Shown in pieces: positions 26,001-41,000 of a stretch of DNA of 64,000 nucleotides. The stretch spans positions 85,377,168 to 85,441,167 of the forward strand of contig NC_089220.1 in the NCBI RefSeq assembly GCF_963924675.1, given 5' to 3'. The position numbers and the translations under genes were made by a program. This DNA is from Phocoena phocoena. Lineage: Eukaryota > Chordata > Mammalia > Artiodactyla > Phocoenidae. The number at the start of each line of letters is the position of its first letter. Position 1 is the first letter of the stretch. The notes under the pieces were generated by a model that was not told the origin of the DNA, searched no databases, and saw only the letters and a list, made by a program, of their open reading frames with translations.

Positions 26001-29000
26001 AAACTGTATTGCTGAACCTAAAAATATAGAGGAAGTAAAAATATGGAGCTGCTGTTGTTGAAGTAGCGGGGAGAGCTTCATAATATCACCTCCCTGGGTT
26101 TTGCTTTCACCTCCCAAGGCCTTACTGTGGAACCCTGGGAAATACACTGTGAAGATCACTGACCTAGAAAAAGGCTTTTACCAAAAAAGGACAGTGAGCC
26201 AGAGAATGGAAGAGTGTGGCATCTCATATCACCTTTGATTCCCTCGGGGAGATTATTTCAAACTAACACTATTGACAAACAAATGCCAGGGGTATCACTC
26301 TAAGAGGAAGCGGAACCAAAGAGAAACAGAGTCTGGTCAAAGTTGCCAGGTTCAGATGCTGTTTAGATAATAGGGAGACATAGTGACAAGTGAATCAGAA
26401 ACTGTGTTGCTCTCACACCAACCTGAGCTCCCTGTTCCCCACCTCAATTCAGTTCCTAATCTTTCCCTACTCAGCACTGTGGAAACATGTTAGGATACTA
26501 TCATTTTGCTTTCACGACAGAGAAATACAAAATTTGTCAATTTATTGTGTGCTTGCTATTATGCAGGATTCACAGGAAATGGTCCTCACCTCACAAGAGA
26601 CATTCAGAAAAGCTATCTAAGAGATGAGATCATACATGCCAATAGTAGCATGAGGGGATGCCAAAGGAATCAAAGGAGGAGGATCATATTCACCCACATT
26701 GGGTCAGGAAACCTTTAGGGAAGTGTTAGGAGTTGAGCTTTGAAAATGTATTGTACCCAAGGGGAAAATGCAGGGGAGAATGGAGCTATAATATTCATTA
26801 AGAATATATATGCAGTGGTAATTGGTAATCCTTCCTTGTGTGTTTCAGTGATGGAGATGCTTACCGTCTTTATAACCTAGATGTCTATGGATATAAAATA
26901 CATGACAAAATGGGCATTTATGGTTCAGTGCCTTATCTCCTGGCCCACAAACTGGGCAGGACTCTAGGCATTTTTTGGCTAAATGCCTCAGAAACACTAG
27001 TGGAGATCAATACAGAACCTGCTGTAAAGGTGAGTAATGGATCATGGCTGCATGTCATACTCACAGAAGAAACAAAACCACTGAAGTGTAATTGTAGCTC
27101 TGGGCTTTTAATGGCAGTCCTCTGCCTCCAGAGTCCTCGCAGTATAATCAGTGGTTATTGGTATGTACTAAAGGATCAGACTATTACACACATATGGATG
27201 GGTGTTGTGGGTTAGAGGGAAATTTTTCAGACCTTCATTCCATTCCTTTTCCAGCATGCATTGACCCAGATGGGCCCAGTTGCTGCTAAAGAAAAGGGCA
27301 GATCTCAAACTGCTGTGCACTGGATGTCAGAGAGTGGAATCATTGATGTTTTTTTGCTGACAGGACCTACACCTTCTGACGTCTTCAAGCAGTACTCATA
27401 CCTTACAGGTACTTGCATGTGGAAGTGCCAGTTTCTTGTTCCATTATATTTCCTCTATCCCATGTAGAATCACTGTAAATTAATATTTGTTGTACACCAT
27501 ATAGTATTTATAAACAACTTACCCAAGCTTTTAAAGAAGCAAGCATTTCTCCTCCCACTCTCATCCCATTCAGCTTGGTTAAACATTCCACTGGGGCTGG
27601 AACTCTCCATTCTCTAATCCCTAATACTCACCATCTGCCTTCCTTAGAGCCTTTTAACCCCTGGGCTTTCTCTTCCTTTATCTCAGATGACCAGTATCCC
27701 AACCTGAACTTTTCTATGTTCTCTTCTCCATTAAAATACAGTGGCTTTAGCACTATAAAAGCATTTTATCTTTAAAAGATATGAGATTGGGGCTTCCCTG
27801 GTGGTGCGGTGGTTGAGAATCTGCCTGCCGATGCAGGGGACACGGGTTCGTGCCCTGGTCCGGGAAGATCCCACATGCCGCCAGGAGAGGCCACAACAGT
27901 GAGAGGCCCGCGTACCACACAAAAAAAATAATAATAAAATAAAATAAAAGATATGAGATCATCTCAATTGATTGCAGAAAAAGCATTTGACAAAATCCAA
28001 CACTATTTCATGATAAAAACATTCAGAAGACTAGGAATGAAAGGAAACTTCATCCACATGATAAAAGGCATTTATGAAAAATTCACAGCTAACATCATAC
28101 TCAATGGTGAAAGACTGCAAGGTTTTCCCTAAGATCAGAAACAAGATGAGGCTTCCCTCTTTCACCACTGCAATTGAACATTGTAGTTAAAGTTCCAGCC
28201 AGAGAAATTAGTCAAGAAAAAGAAATAAAAGGCATCCAAATTGGAAAGGGAGATGTAAAATTATCTCTATTCGTAGATGATGTGATACTATATGATAGAA
28301 AATCCCAAAGAATACACACACGCACACACACACACACACACAATTAACCAAAGTTGCAGGATACATGGTCAATACACAAAATGAGCTGTGTTTCTATACA
28401 CCAGAAATGAACAATCTAAAAAAGAAATTGAGAAAACAACTCCACTTACAATAACATCCAAAAGAATAAAATACCCAGGAATAAATTTAACCAAGGAGGT
28501 AAAAGACTTATATGCTGAAAACTACAAAAAATTCCTGAATTAAAGAAGGCCTAGATAAATGGGAAGAAATCCCATGTTTGTGTATTGAAAGATTTAATAT
28601 TGTTAAGCAAGCAATACTGTTGGATGCAATCTACTACAATCCCTGCCAAAATTCCAATGGCCTTTTTTTAAGAAATGGAAAAGCTGATCTTTAAAATCAT
28701 ACTGAATTTCAAAGGGCCCTGAATGGCCCAAAAGTCCTGAAAAAAAAATGTTGGAGGACTCATACTTCCCGATTTCAAAACTTACTACAAAGTTAAAGTA
28801 ATCCAAACAGTGTGGTACTGACATAAGGATAGACATATAAGCCAATGGAATAGAATTGAGAGTCTAGAAATAAACCCATACATCTCTGGCCAATTGATTT
28901 TCAATAAATGTTCAAGACCATTCAATGGAGAAAGCATTGTCTCTTAACCACATGGCACTGAGACAACTGGATATCCACGTGCAAAAGAATGAAGTTGGAC

Positions 29001-32000
29001 CCCTATCTCACACCATATACAAAAAATTAACTCAAAATTGATCAATGACATATATATAAGAGCTAAAGTCATAAAACTCTTAGAAGAAAACAGGGATAAA
29101 TCTTCATGACCTTGGATTGGCAACAGATTCTTAGCTATGACACCAAAATCATGAGCAACAGAAAAAAAAATTAGACAAGTTGGACTTCTTTAAAACTAAA
29201 AACTGGGCTTCGCTGGTGGCTCAGTGGTTGAGAGTCCGCCTGCCGATGCAGGGGATGCGGGTTTGTGCCCCGGTCCGGGAAGATCCCACATGCCGCGGAG
29301 TGGCTGGGCCCGTGAGCCATGGCCGCTGAGCCTGCGCATCTGGAGCCTGCGCATCTGGAGCCTGTGCTCCGCAACGGGAGAGGCCACAACAGTGAGAGGC
29401 CCGCGTACCGCAAAAAAAAAAGAAAAAAAAAAAAACCTAAAAACTTTTGTGCATCAAAGGACATTATCACAAAAGTGAAAAGGCAACCTATAAAATGGGA
29501 GAAAGTATTTGCAAGTCATACATAAGATAAGGGTCTAGTATCCAGAATACATAAAGAACTCTTATAACTCGACAATAAAAAGGAACAATCTAACTCTAAG
29601 ATGAGAAAAGGGCTTAAATAGACATTTCTCCAAAGAAGATGTACAAATGGATTAACAAGCACGTGAAAAGATGATCAACAGCACTAGGTATTAGGAAAAT
29701 GTAAATTAAAACCACAATGAGATACTGCTTCCTACCCACTAGGATGACTAAATCAAAAAAAGAGGGGAAATAATAAGTGTTGGTGAGGATGTAGAGAAGT
29801 TGGAAACTCATACATTACTGGTGGGAACATGAAATGGTTCAGCTGGTGTGGAAACAGTTTGGCAGTTCCTCAAAACGCTAAACATAGAACTACCATATGA
29901 CCCAGCATGATGACTGATTTTGTGTCAACTTGCCTAAGTCATGGTGCCCAGATATTTGGTTAAACATTAGTCTAGATATCACTGTGAAGTTATTTTTTAG
30001 ATGAGATTAACAGTTAAATCAGTAGACTATGAGTAAAGCAGGTTAGTCTCCGTAAGATGAGTGGGCTTCATACAATCAGCTGAAAACCTTAGAGAAAAGG
30101 ACTGAGGTATGCTCTAAAGAAACAGGAATCTGTCTCCAGACTGTCTTCATACTCAAGCTACAACTTCAACTCTTCCCTGGATCTTCAGGCCTGCCTGCAG
30201 AATTCAAAGTTGCCAGTCCCCACAATCACATGAACCAGTTCCTTAAAATCAATCAATCATTTTCTCTCTCTGTATATGTACAGATACATACACACATCCT
30301 ATTGATTCTGTTTCTCTGCAGAACCCTAACTAATATACCCAACAATTCCACTCCTAGATACATACTCAAAGGAACTGAACAAGGACTTGAACAGATACTT
30401 GTATGCCAGTGATCTCTTCAGCATTATTCACCATAGTCAAAAGGTAGAAACAAGCCAAGTGCTCATCAAAAATGAATGGATAGGGCTTCCCTGGTGGCGC
30501 AGTGGTTGGGGTTCCGCCTGCCGATGCAGGGAATGCGGGTTCGTGCCCCAGTCCAGGAGGATCCCACATGCTGCAAAGCGGCTGGGCCCGTGAGCCATGG
30601 CCACTGGGCCTGTGCATCCGGAGCCTGTGCTCCACAGTAGGAGAGGCCACAACAGTGAGAGGCCCACGTACTGCAAAAAAAAAAAAAAAAAAAAAGAATA
30701 GATAAACAGAATGTGGTATATACAGAAAATGGAATACTATTCAGCCATAACAAAGAATGAAGTTCTGATACATGCTACAACATGGATGAACCTTGAAAGC
30801 ATTATGCAAAATGAAATCAGCTAGACACAAAAGAACAAATATAACATGATTCCACTTGTATGAAGTACCTATAGTAGGTAAATTCATGGAGACAAAAAGT
30901 TAAGATTAGCAGTTAGCAGGGGCTGAAGGTTGGGATGAGTAACAGAAAGTTATTGCTTTGTGGTTATAGAATTCCTGTTTGGAGTGATATAAAAATTTTG
31001 TAAACAGCTAGTGGTGATGCCGGTACTACACTGTGAATGTAACTAATGCCACTGAATTGTACACTTAAAAATGGTTAAAATGACAAATTTTATGTTACAT
31101 ATATTTTACCACAATTTTTTTTAATTGGTAATGTAATATGCTCCACTCCCCACAAAAAACCCACATTGAATTGTATGCCTTACATGGGTAAATTGTATGA
31201 TATATGAGTTACATATCAATAAAACTGCTAAAAATCAAAGTAATGTAGCATCATTTCTGCTGCATTCCATTATTAAAATTTCCTGAGTCTAGCCCATTTG
31301 CAAGGGAAGAATTTGATTCCAATTTTGATGAGAGGAACAACAGAGAATTTGTGGATATGGGAAGACACCCATATAGGAATAAGTACCATCAAAGCCCCCC
31401 TACAGCCCCTTTCAACATTGTTATTAGAGAGAATAGTCTGGTTTACAGGAAAGTGCTTCAAAAACAGTGGATCTGCCACCATGGTCAAAGAAATCTGATT
31501 TATAAATTTATAGATTATCTGTTAACTCCTAATGAGGATTTAGTTCAATAATATCCTCTTACCTCTTCCTCCCAACATTGTTATATCATAATTTTTGGTT
31601 AATCAACATTCAGTGTTTACATTTTTCCAATGCTCAGGGGTGTCAGATGCTTTATCCATTCTACTTTTTCCCCTGGAGACCTACCCCCAGATCTCTATCT
31701 GGACTGTTTTTCTCTAGGCTCCCTGCACAGCTGTCACCCTAGGACTTACTGTTTTCTGTTTTCTGGTGGTAGATCTCTCCCTTCTTGGGGCCCATGTTTT
31801 TCTTTTTTGTGGTTTATTAACTTGGTGGGTTTTTTTGTTTTTGTTTTGTTTTTTTGCGGTACGTGGGCCTCTCACTGCTGTGGCCTCTCCCGTTGCGGAA
31901 CACAGGCTCCGGACGCGCAGGCCCAGAGGCCATGGCTCACGGGCCCAGCCGCTTCGCGGCATTTGGGATCCTCCTGGACCGAGGCACGAACACATGTCCC

Positions 32001-35000
32001 CTGCATCGGCAGGTGAACTCTCAACCACTGCGCCACCAGGGAAGCCCTTAACTTGGTTTTTGTTCATTGTTCGAAGCATCTTCTGGTAGTTTCCTACGAA
32101 AGTGCATTAGAGGTCTACTTTTTGCATCTTTGCAGATATGAAAACATCTTCTTTTCCTACCTTCACCCTTGTTTGATAATTTGGTAACTGGATTGAAAAT
32201 TATTTATCTCAGAATTTGAAGGCATTTCTCTATAATCTATCTTCTTGTTCCAAAATCACTCTGAACTCTGTTCCTTTGTATATGATCTATCTTTTCTCTC
32301 TGAAATATCTTCTCTTTATCTCTGATAGTCTGAAATTTCTAATATTCTGAAACTCTGAAATTTTACAACCAAATGCCTTGATATAGACCTTTTAAAATAA
32401 TTGCATATTAGATGTAGACTCTTTCATTCTTGAGAATTGTATCCTTAAGTTCTGGAAAAGTTATTATTCCTTTGAAAATATCTTCACCTCCTTTTTCTCT
32501 TTCTACTCTACAAATTTTATAATCTTCTCTTTTTTGTCCAATCCTGAGCAATTTTCTCAATTTTATCTTCCAGGCCTTTCCATTTATGCTCATATTTCTA
32601 ATTTCTGCAGACTCTTTCTTATCCTCTGATTGTTCCTTGTTTCTAATATCTTATACTTGTTTTATGCTACCCTAGTCTTATCTTATGGGTGCAACTTTTT
32701 TTCATCTCCCAGAGATACTAATGATAACATTCTGATATTTACTTTGATTCCTTGTATTGCCACTATTTTCTCAGAGATCCTTTTGCTCTATTTCTTTATG
32801 TGAGTCCCTCTGTCTAATTTTGGAGGCTTTACTCATATGTTGAATGATCCTTGGCTATCCATGCATACTTAAGAATAAGGTTCTGCCCGGAAGCTCTGTG
32901 TACCTGGATGAGTTTTACACTCTCGTGTTGAGGTGGAAGGGGGAATTCTCCTGTCCGCTAGTGTTCTGGGAGCAGGGATGAACCCTTCTCATCGTCATCC
33001 CCCTCATAAGCACTCTGGTGAAAGCTTACTTGGTTTTGCTCAATAGTTACCACACCACCCCTGCCTGCTGCCTTCCAAATTTTGTTGAAATTACTCCTCT
33101 CCCATTCTCTTTGTTCTTGTGGCTTTATTCTTTTCTTTCTTTCTTTCTTTTCTTTATTCTGATTTTAGTGGGACTTTAAGAGGGGAAGGAGATAAATGCA
33201 AGTGGTTGACCAGATGTCCTCCATGTTATCAGTAAATGTTTTGACGATAATTTCCTGACAGTTCTTCCTGCCTTCAGTTTCTTTGCCTTCAAGTCTGCTC
33301 CCAACTAATTTTTCTAAAACATAGGTCTGCTGAGGTTACATCTTGCCAAACTTTTGATGACTTCCTGTACAAGATTTAGAGTCCTTAGCCTGAATTACAG
33401 GGTCCTTTACAAACTGACCCTCTCCAGTGTCATCTTCTGCTGGCCTCCTTCACAGTGTAACCACCCTGGAATATTTATTTTTCCCTAAGCTTATCATGTC
33501 CTTCTCTGCCTCCGTATCTTTTCTATTTCATGTGCCTCAATGATCTATTCATTCTCCCTGCCTGAGAATACTCTTACTTATTCTTCAACGTTCTAACCAA
33601 GTGTTACCACCTCTGTGAAGCCCTTCAAGGCTCCATACTTCACTGCAGCCAAAATTTATCAGCCCCTCTGCAGTCCCACAGCACTTGAGGGTAGGGACTC
33701 TGCTTTCTTCTTGATATTCTAAGTACCAGGCTCAGTGCTTAGACCTTGTAGACATTCAGGAAACATTTATCAACTGTATAATTATCATTGTGGTGGTAAT
33801 TGGCTCAGTTGTCATCTCCCCCTTTTAGGCACACAAGCCATGCCCCCTCTCTTCTCCTTGGGGTACCATCAGTGCCGCTGGAACTACAAAGATGAGCATG
33901 ATGTAAAGGCAGTGGATGCAGGATTTGATGAACATGACATTCCTTACGATGTCATGTGGCTGGACATAGAGCACACTGAAGGCAAGAGGTACTTCACCTG
34001 GAACGAGAAAAGGTTCCCAAACCCCAAAAGGATGCAAGAGCTGCTCAGGAGCAAAAAACGTAAGGTAAAATAAGCCAGCACTCTGAACCTTTTCATTACA
34101 AAGCATTTTTAAATTTTTTAAAGTTGCCTTGATACATTAGTGGAAGAGAACCATCTGGTAAAAAATGGCCAGGAAAATAGTACCTTCAATTGTAACTGTA
34201 ACTGTGATAACAGAAAAGCAATGGTGAGAAGGTGGCCATCCCTGCCATCCATCCCTGCCTTAGCAGTCCATCCATCCCTGCCTTAGTGGTCTAGGTCCCC
34301 GTAAGGATGAAGGGGCCTAGCATTCAGTTCCATTCGTTGTGTCCACCCTGTAGTGATGTGATGGATGCACCCCACGACGCAAAATTTGATTTTGATGTCA
34401 AGATTGATTATGTCACACTGGCACCAAGAGGGTATGAAAAGGCTAATTAGTCCCATAGTGAGGCATTCTTGGGGGAGCAGACTAGCTCCCAAGCTCCTTT
34501 GAAATAGGTCTGAGAGAGCTGGGAAAGGAGACAGGATCAGGTTTTAAGGTGGTTAGAGGGTTGAACTGGGGTGAGGATTCCTGTGCGTGCACCGGGGCTT
34601 GTGTGGTTTGAACTTCCTGTTGGCACCAAAGAAGGGAGCATCAGGGCTTTCTCTGTCAGTACACACAGATGTGGGTAGAAGGCTAAGGGGGAATGATGGG
34701 GCTTAAGCTCTTAACAGTCACTCAGAAATGGAGTCAGATTCTTTATTACGCCATTTTTCCTGCATGCTTCCCTGATGGACTCCATCTGTCCATATGGCCA
34801 AGGAAAGAACTAAAATAGAAAATGAGGACAGGGAGAAGACACTGGAAAGTGTGTAATGCGGGGCGGGGTGGGGGGAGTGATAGCAATAATGAAAAGGGTG
34901 AAGGAGAAAAAAACAAGAGAGGAAAAGGGAGGAACCCCATATGTATCACATAAATGGATCCGAGATTAAAGTTGCCTTTTCAACCCATTGCATTGAGCCC

Positions 35001-38000
35001 CAGGCCTTTCACAGGTGGTCAGAGCCAATGGTGTTAATTCTTAATCTCCCAATTAATAAACACCTACCATTTATCAGGCATTTATTATGGAAGCAGCCCA
35101 AGAGCCCATCGACAGATGAACGGATAAAGGAAACGTGGTATACATATACAATGCAAAATTATTCAGCCTTTAAAAGGAAGGACTTTCTGATACATGCTGC
35201 AACATGGATGAACCTTAAGGGCATTATGCTACGTGAAATAATCCAGTCACAAAAAGACAAATACTGGGCTTCCCTGGTAGCGCAGTGGTTGAGAGTCTGC
35301 CTGCCGATGCAGGGGACACGGGTTCGTGCCCCGGTCCAGGAAGATCCCACATGCCACAGAGCAGCTGGGCCCGTGAGCCATGGCCGCTGGGCCTGCGCGT
35401 CTGGAGCCTGTGCTCCGCAACGGGAGAGGCCACAACAGAGGCCTGCGTACCGCAAAAAAAAAAAAAAAGACAAGTACTATATGATTTCACTAATCTGTAA
35501 TACCTAGAGTAGTCAAAATCATAGAGACAGAAAGAAGAATGGTGGTAGCCAAAGGCTGGTGGGGAGGAGGGAGTGAGAAGTTGTTTTTCTGTTTTTGGGG
35601 GGATTTTTGAGTATTATTTTTTAATATTTATTTATTCATTTGGCTGCACCAGGTCTTAGTTGCTGCACGTGGGATCTTTTAGTTGCAGTATGCGGGATCT
35701 TTAGTCGTGGCATGCGAACTCTTAGTTGTGGTATGTGGGATCTAATTCCCTGACCGGGGATTGAACCCGGGAGCCCTGCACTGGGAGCACAGAGTCTTAG
35801 CCACTGGACCACCAGGGAAGTCCCGGGAAGTTGTTTTTAATAGGTATAGAGTTTCAGTTTTACAAGATGAAAAGAGTTCTAGACATTGTACAACATTGTG
35901 AATCTTTTTGATACTGTTGAACTATACACTTAAAATTGGTTAAGATGGTGAATTTTATGTTATGCATATTTTACCACAATTTTAAAATTTTGTAAGTTTT
36001 TGAGCAATGGAGAATTAAACTTTAGTATGTAGAATAGATTTGAATAGATATGAGGAAGGATTATTAGAAGGTTATTCTAGCCAAATAAAGTGGTTTTGAG
36101 GCCCCCGAGCATGTGGAAGTGATGGTATTAGAAGGGCAGGGAGAGATGCTGGAGAATAGTGCTGTGATCACAGCTCTTCTCAAGCCTCCTTCCTAAATAT
36201 GGCTGTACCATATTTAGGTTTGTGGATTTTTTGTTTGTTTTTAATATGCTATTTTCTTTTCTTTAATGTTTTCTTTTGTGTTATCTTAGCCTCTGGCTAT
36301 CTAGGGAGCAGGGACCTTGCCTGCTTAATCCTTTATGTAAAGCACCCAGCACCACAGAGAGATAGAAGCCTAATAAATGTGATCTTAAGAACATGTATTG
36401 GTGGGGCAGCAATAATTGTGAAAAAGGATGGGCCTGGTTCTGATATCAATTTATATTCCCATAAGCCCATGAAAGTTTATAGGATTTTACTGGTATCTGA
36501 AATATTTCAGTAATAGTAGTTGTTTTGAGTAAAATTTGAATGCCAAAGCTATGATGAAAACAAGTAAATGAACGTATGGCTCATATAAAACTGATGAAAT
36601 CTTTAAACCTTTATGTCCTAACAGCTTGTGGTCATTAGTGACCCCCACATCAAGATTGATCCCGACTACTTAGTGTATGCTAAGGCCAAAGAACAGGGCT
36701 TCTTTGTGAGGAATCATGAAGGGGGAGACTTTGAAGGTGTATGCTGGCCTGGTAAGATGTCATTTGAAACACCTGTTATCCACTGTTTAGTCCCAACTAA
36801 TGAAGGTTGCATGGCCATCTTTCTAATTTCTTGAAGTTGTCACATGCTACATTTATGTGCCTTTCCTTAAAGATGATAGTATTATCTTCATTTATATCTT
36901 TCATTTAACATCTGGTACAGTGTGCTTTGTATATATTTATAAGTCAATGAATGAATGAAAAATTAACAAGCAAACCTCAGTGCCGTGCTATTTCCCTAAG
37001 CAAATAAAAATTAAAAGCCAGGGAGTGAGAAAATGAGAGGAGGAGAAAGAGGAAGAAAGAAGAAGAATCCTGCAATCTCTCTCCCTGTGATTCTTCTTTG
37101 CCCTGTTAGCCCATAGTTTTGACTTCCCAGCCTTTCATGAGTGACCTCAGCTGCCCCTGACAACTCTGAAGTCTTCATTTCAGAAATTATTAGTTTAAAG
37201 CCTTGGTAAAAACTCCTCAAGGACAAAAGGGAATCACCACTCTGTCATATGATAGCACTCTATCACAAGTCCATGCACTGTAGAGAAACCACACGCATCC
37301 CTCTTCTCCCTATACCACTTATAAACATGCCTCTCCTCTCTTTAAGAACAGAGAGGTCACTCCAGGCTATCTGCCATCCTTACTGGGCCTGTCTGAGGCC
37401 ATCAGTGAGGGACAGGCTCCATCTTGATGCTTGTTCATTGGCATTCCCCTGGCTGCTGAGCTTGAGAGAGCTAGTGATTGTCACTGGAGTCCAGCATTGC
37501 CTTCTTCATTCGTTTCTCACCAGACCGTGCCTCTGTATCAGCTATCTTTCACATTTGATGTGAGGTGCCCATTCATTACCCAGCTTTCACATCTGATATT
37601 CTTCTTTACAAATATATTACCATGAGGAGCACCATTCCTAACAGGCTATCTACTCCTCTGCCTCTGCAGGTCTCTCCTCTTACCTGGATTTTACCAGTCC
37701 CAAAGTCAGAGAGTGGTATTCCAGTCTTTTTGCTTTCTCTGTTTATCAGGTTTGTTTTTATTCTTTTGCTCTTTCCTAGTTACTTGGAAGGATAAAGTAA
37801 GGAAAAAAAGTGATTAAATAGAGCTACTCTGCTTCACTGAGTAGCTCTTGATAAATAATACTTGTATGAAAAGACAGAGATGCCAGGGACTTCCCTGGTG
37901 GTCCAGTGGTAAAGAATCCGCCTTACAATGCAGGGGATGTGGGTTCAATCCCTGGTCAGGGAACTAAGATCCCATATGCCATGGGGCAACTAAGCCCGCA

Positions 38001-41000
38001 CGCCACAATTACTGAGCTTGGGCGCCTCAACAAGAGAGCCTGTGTGCCGCAAACTACAGAGGCCACGTCCCCTGGAGCCTGCGCGCCACAACTAGAGAAA
38101 ACCCACACGCCACAACTAGAGAGAAGCCTGTGCCACCAACGCGCCTCAACAAAAGATCCCGCATGCCTCAACAAAGTTTCCATGTGCCGCAACTAAGACC
38201 TGACGCAGCCAAAAGTAAATTAAATAAATAATAAAATAAATCTTATAAAAAAGACGGGGATGCCAACCACATTACAGACCTTGGTGGTACCAGGAGTGGT
38301 GCCATATGAATTACCAAGTGCACAAAAGCTGTGATTTTGACTTCTATTATGATAGACTCTATGATATATCAAAGTACTTAATAATAGAGACTTATTATAT
38401 TTTCAAACTGTATAAATTTTTACATAAAATAGTATTGTATAATATTATTAAAGATGATGATAATGATATATGAGAAAGTATCTTGCAAAGTATAACGTGA
38501 TATTAAAAGTAAGGTACCATAATAATTCTTAAAATCTTATAAGAATCACAGAGAGAACTGGAGAGGCCACATCTAGAGAACCGTTTTCAATCAGCGGTGG
38601 TGATGAGAATAATGATGTCTGATATAAACTGAGTATGTGCTGTGTGCCAAGCACTATGCTACTCACTTTGTGTGCATTATACCATTTCATCTTCACGATA
38701 ACTCTTTGAAGTTGGAATTGTAATTAACTCTAATCCCACAGGTGAGGAAATCAAGGCATGGACAAGTGTAAAAACCTGCTAAGTTCACCCATCTAGTAAG
38801 TGGTGGACCTAAGATTTGAACTCAGGTCTGTCTGTCTCCCAAGCCCAGCTCTTAACCACTAAACTCTAGTTTCTGAGCATCCTGTATTAGGATATAGAAA
38901 ATAACTTAGAGCAGGGGTAAAGAACACGTGGGCCAATCTGGCCTTGCTCATTTGTTTCCCTATTGTCTAGGCTGCTTGCACATAACTATAGCTGGGTTGG
39001 GTTATTGAAAAAGAGGACTTATGGCCTGAAAAGTTGAAAATATTTACTGTCTGGTCCTTCCAGAAAAAGTTTGCCAACCCCTGTCTTAGAGGGTGCTAAA
39101 AAGAACAGTCAAAGTGGTTAAATATTTGGAATCCATATAGCCGTGTTCATAGAAGTATACATGATTAGAAATAATTCAAAGTAAAGAGTCAAAAGAAAAC
39201 ATATAAGCCTCCTCCAGTCATTTGAAAGGCTACCATGTCGGGGAGGCAGCAGATGTATTCTGTGGTATCCCAGAAGGTAAGCTAGGCCCTGTGAGAGGAG
39301 CAAGGAGCAAAGGAGCAAGACTTTCAGAAGATAATGGAATGAGCTGCCTGAGGGACTCCCAGTCATTGTAGCTATTGAGTCAAATGCTGAGAGACCAGGG
39401 ATTCTATAAAGGGATTGCAGCACCATGTTAACTACATGACTCAACAGCCCCTTCCCACTCTAAAGCTAACAATTCTATGTAGAACACACACTATAGATCC
39501 TGCTAAGAAACGGGTATCCTAGCTGAACCTTTCATAGTGTTCGAGGGAAGGGGGAATCTTTTCATGGACAGCTATAATTGCCCATAGTTAAGAGTTGTAG
39601 CAGAGGATGGATGATGTAGAGCCTAATTGTGAACATTCACAACCTTTCTATAGTGGTTCTCCAGGGGGTCTCAGAGCAGACCTGTGGGCCACATGGGAGT
39701 ACAGCACAGCACTCTTTCATTCATAAGTACTCAACAAGTACTTATTGAGAACCCTCTACCATTTAGGTTGTTCTAGGTGTTTGGGATTTATCAATGAACA
39801 AAACAGACAAAATTCCCTGCCCTGTGGAACTTTTAACCTAGCAGGGGACAGAGCATAGATAATAAACATAACAAATAATAAATTAAATGGAGTAAGAAAG
39901 AGGAATAGGGACGGCTATCATATTAACCTTGTCACTGTAAGAGTTTTATCATGACCAAGATTGACTTCCTAGGGATCTACTGACATCCTCTACATATGGA
40001 ACGACATGAATGAGCCCTCTGTCTTTAGAGGGCCAGAACTAACCATGCAGAAGAATGCCATTCATCATGGCAACTGGGAGCACCGAGAACTTCACAACAT
40101 CTATGGCTTTTATCAGGTAAAACATCTAAAAAGCAGCCACCTGGATCCATGTGCCCTGACTTTTGGGCTGAAAGTCATTTGCTTTAACAACCATGCTATA
40201 CAGTTCATTTCTTTGTGTGTCTTTTCTGACAACTGTTGATACAATGGGTCTTATCAGGTTGTAGCCAGTATAAGACTCATTATTTCTCCCTTTGCATCTT
40301 TTCCATCTATAATGAACTTGATTAATTTATAGATATTGGTTGATTAATGATAACATAGAAACATCTTCCTTGACAGGAGCCATTAGTAAATGGCATTAGA
40401 TAATACCTCAAACCTTTTATTGAAGTAGGCTGTGTATAAATATGTAAACAAAGGCAATTAAAACAGATTTTTTTAAACTTCACAAACATCTAAATACAGC
40501 AAGTCTTATATTCATACCAGGGGAGTAAGATTTAGAACACAGATGCACAATTTCAATATGTATACTTCTAAAAGTAGAAAGCCTTCCTTAAGTACTTAGT
40601 CTTCTCAATAGAAGGTGGTAGAATTGTTTTCCATTTGCCAGTCACATCCAAAAAACTTGGCAGTCACTTGCCCTAATTTATATCCTTGGTTCTTTGTTAT
40701 CTTCAAAATGTAATGGTGTTCCTGTGGGCCTCCCACAAATTGCTGTTTTCCAGCGGGAGCTGCTGGCTACATATAGCACGATTTTCAGATGCTATCTGTG
40801 TACTTCTCTACACAGCCTCTTGCTATAACTGTAAACTATCAATACTTTATAGCTGGAGAATTTTCTTATGTAGGCCAGGGCCAGTCACTTAACCTCTCTG
40901 AATCAGTCTCAGAGGGTTTTGTGTAGGTTACTAGAGAAAATCTTATAAAAATGCCTCACAATAGTAAGCACCAAGTAAATACTATTATTTACTATTATTT

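Larger units (their letters stand above)
27950..31240 (+). mobile_element. old L1, RT domain to 3' end, with three insertions
   Basis: Starts near the reverse-transcriptase text 'atcatctcaattgattgcag' and runs through the C-terminus to a 3' UTR ending near 31235. It is interrupted by SINEs at 29205 and 30483 and an LTR-like element at 29908, and carries a (CA)n run at 28312-28342. Many stops. It fills most of the intron between exons 7 and 8. Confidence 0.88.
35090..35990 (+). mobile_element. old L1 3' end, split by two SINEs
   Basis: The text 'acatggatgaaccttaaggg' and 'gtcacaaaaagacaaatact' continues after the first SINE with 'atatgatttcactaatctg', and after the second with 'actatacacttaaaattgg'. 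Confidence 0.85.

Noticed and set aside
31630..32016. 128-codon frame
   Set aside because: Its second half is a minus-strand SINE, and the first half has no exon borders.
34941..35507. 188-codon frame
   Set aside because: It runs from unique sequence into L1 ORF2 C-terminal text and then into a SINE. Chance fusion without splice or start support.
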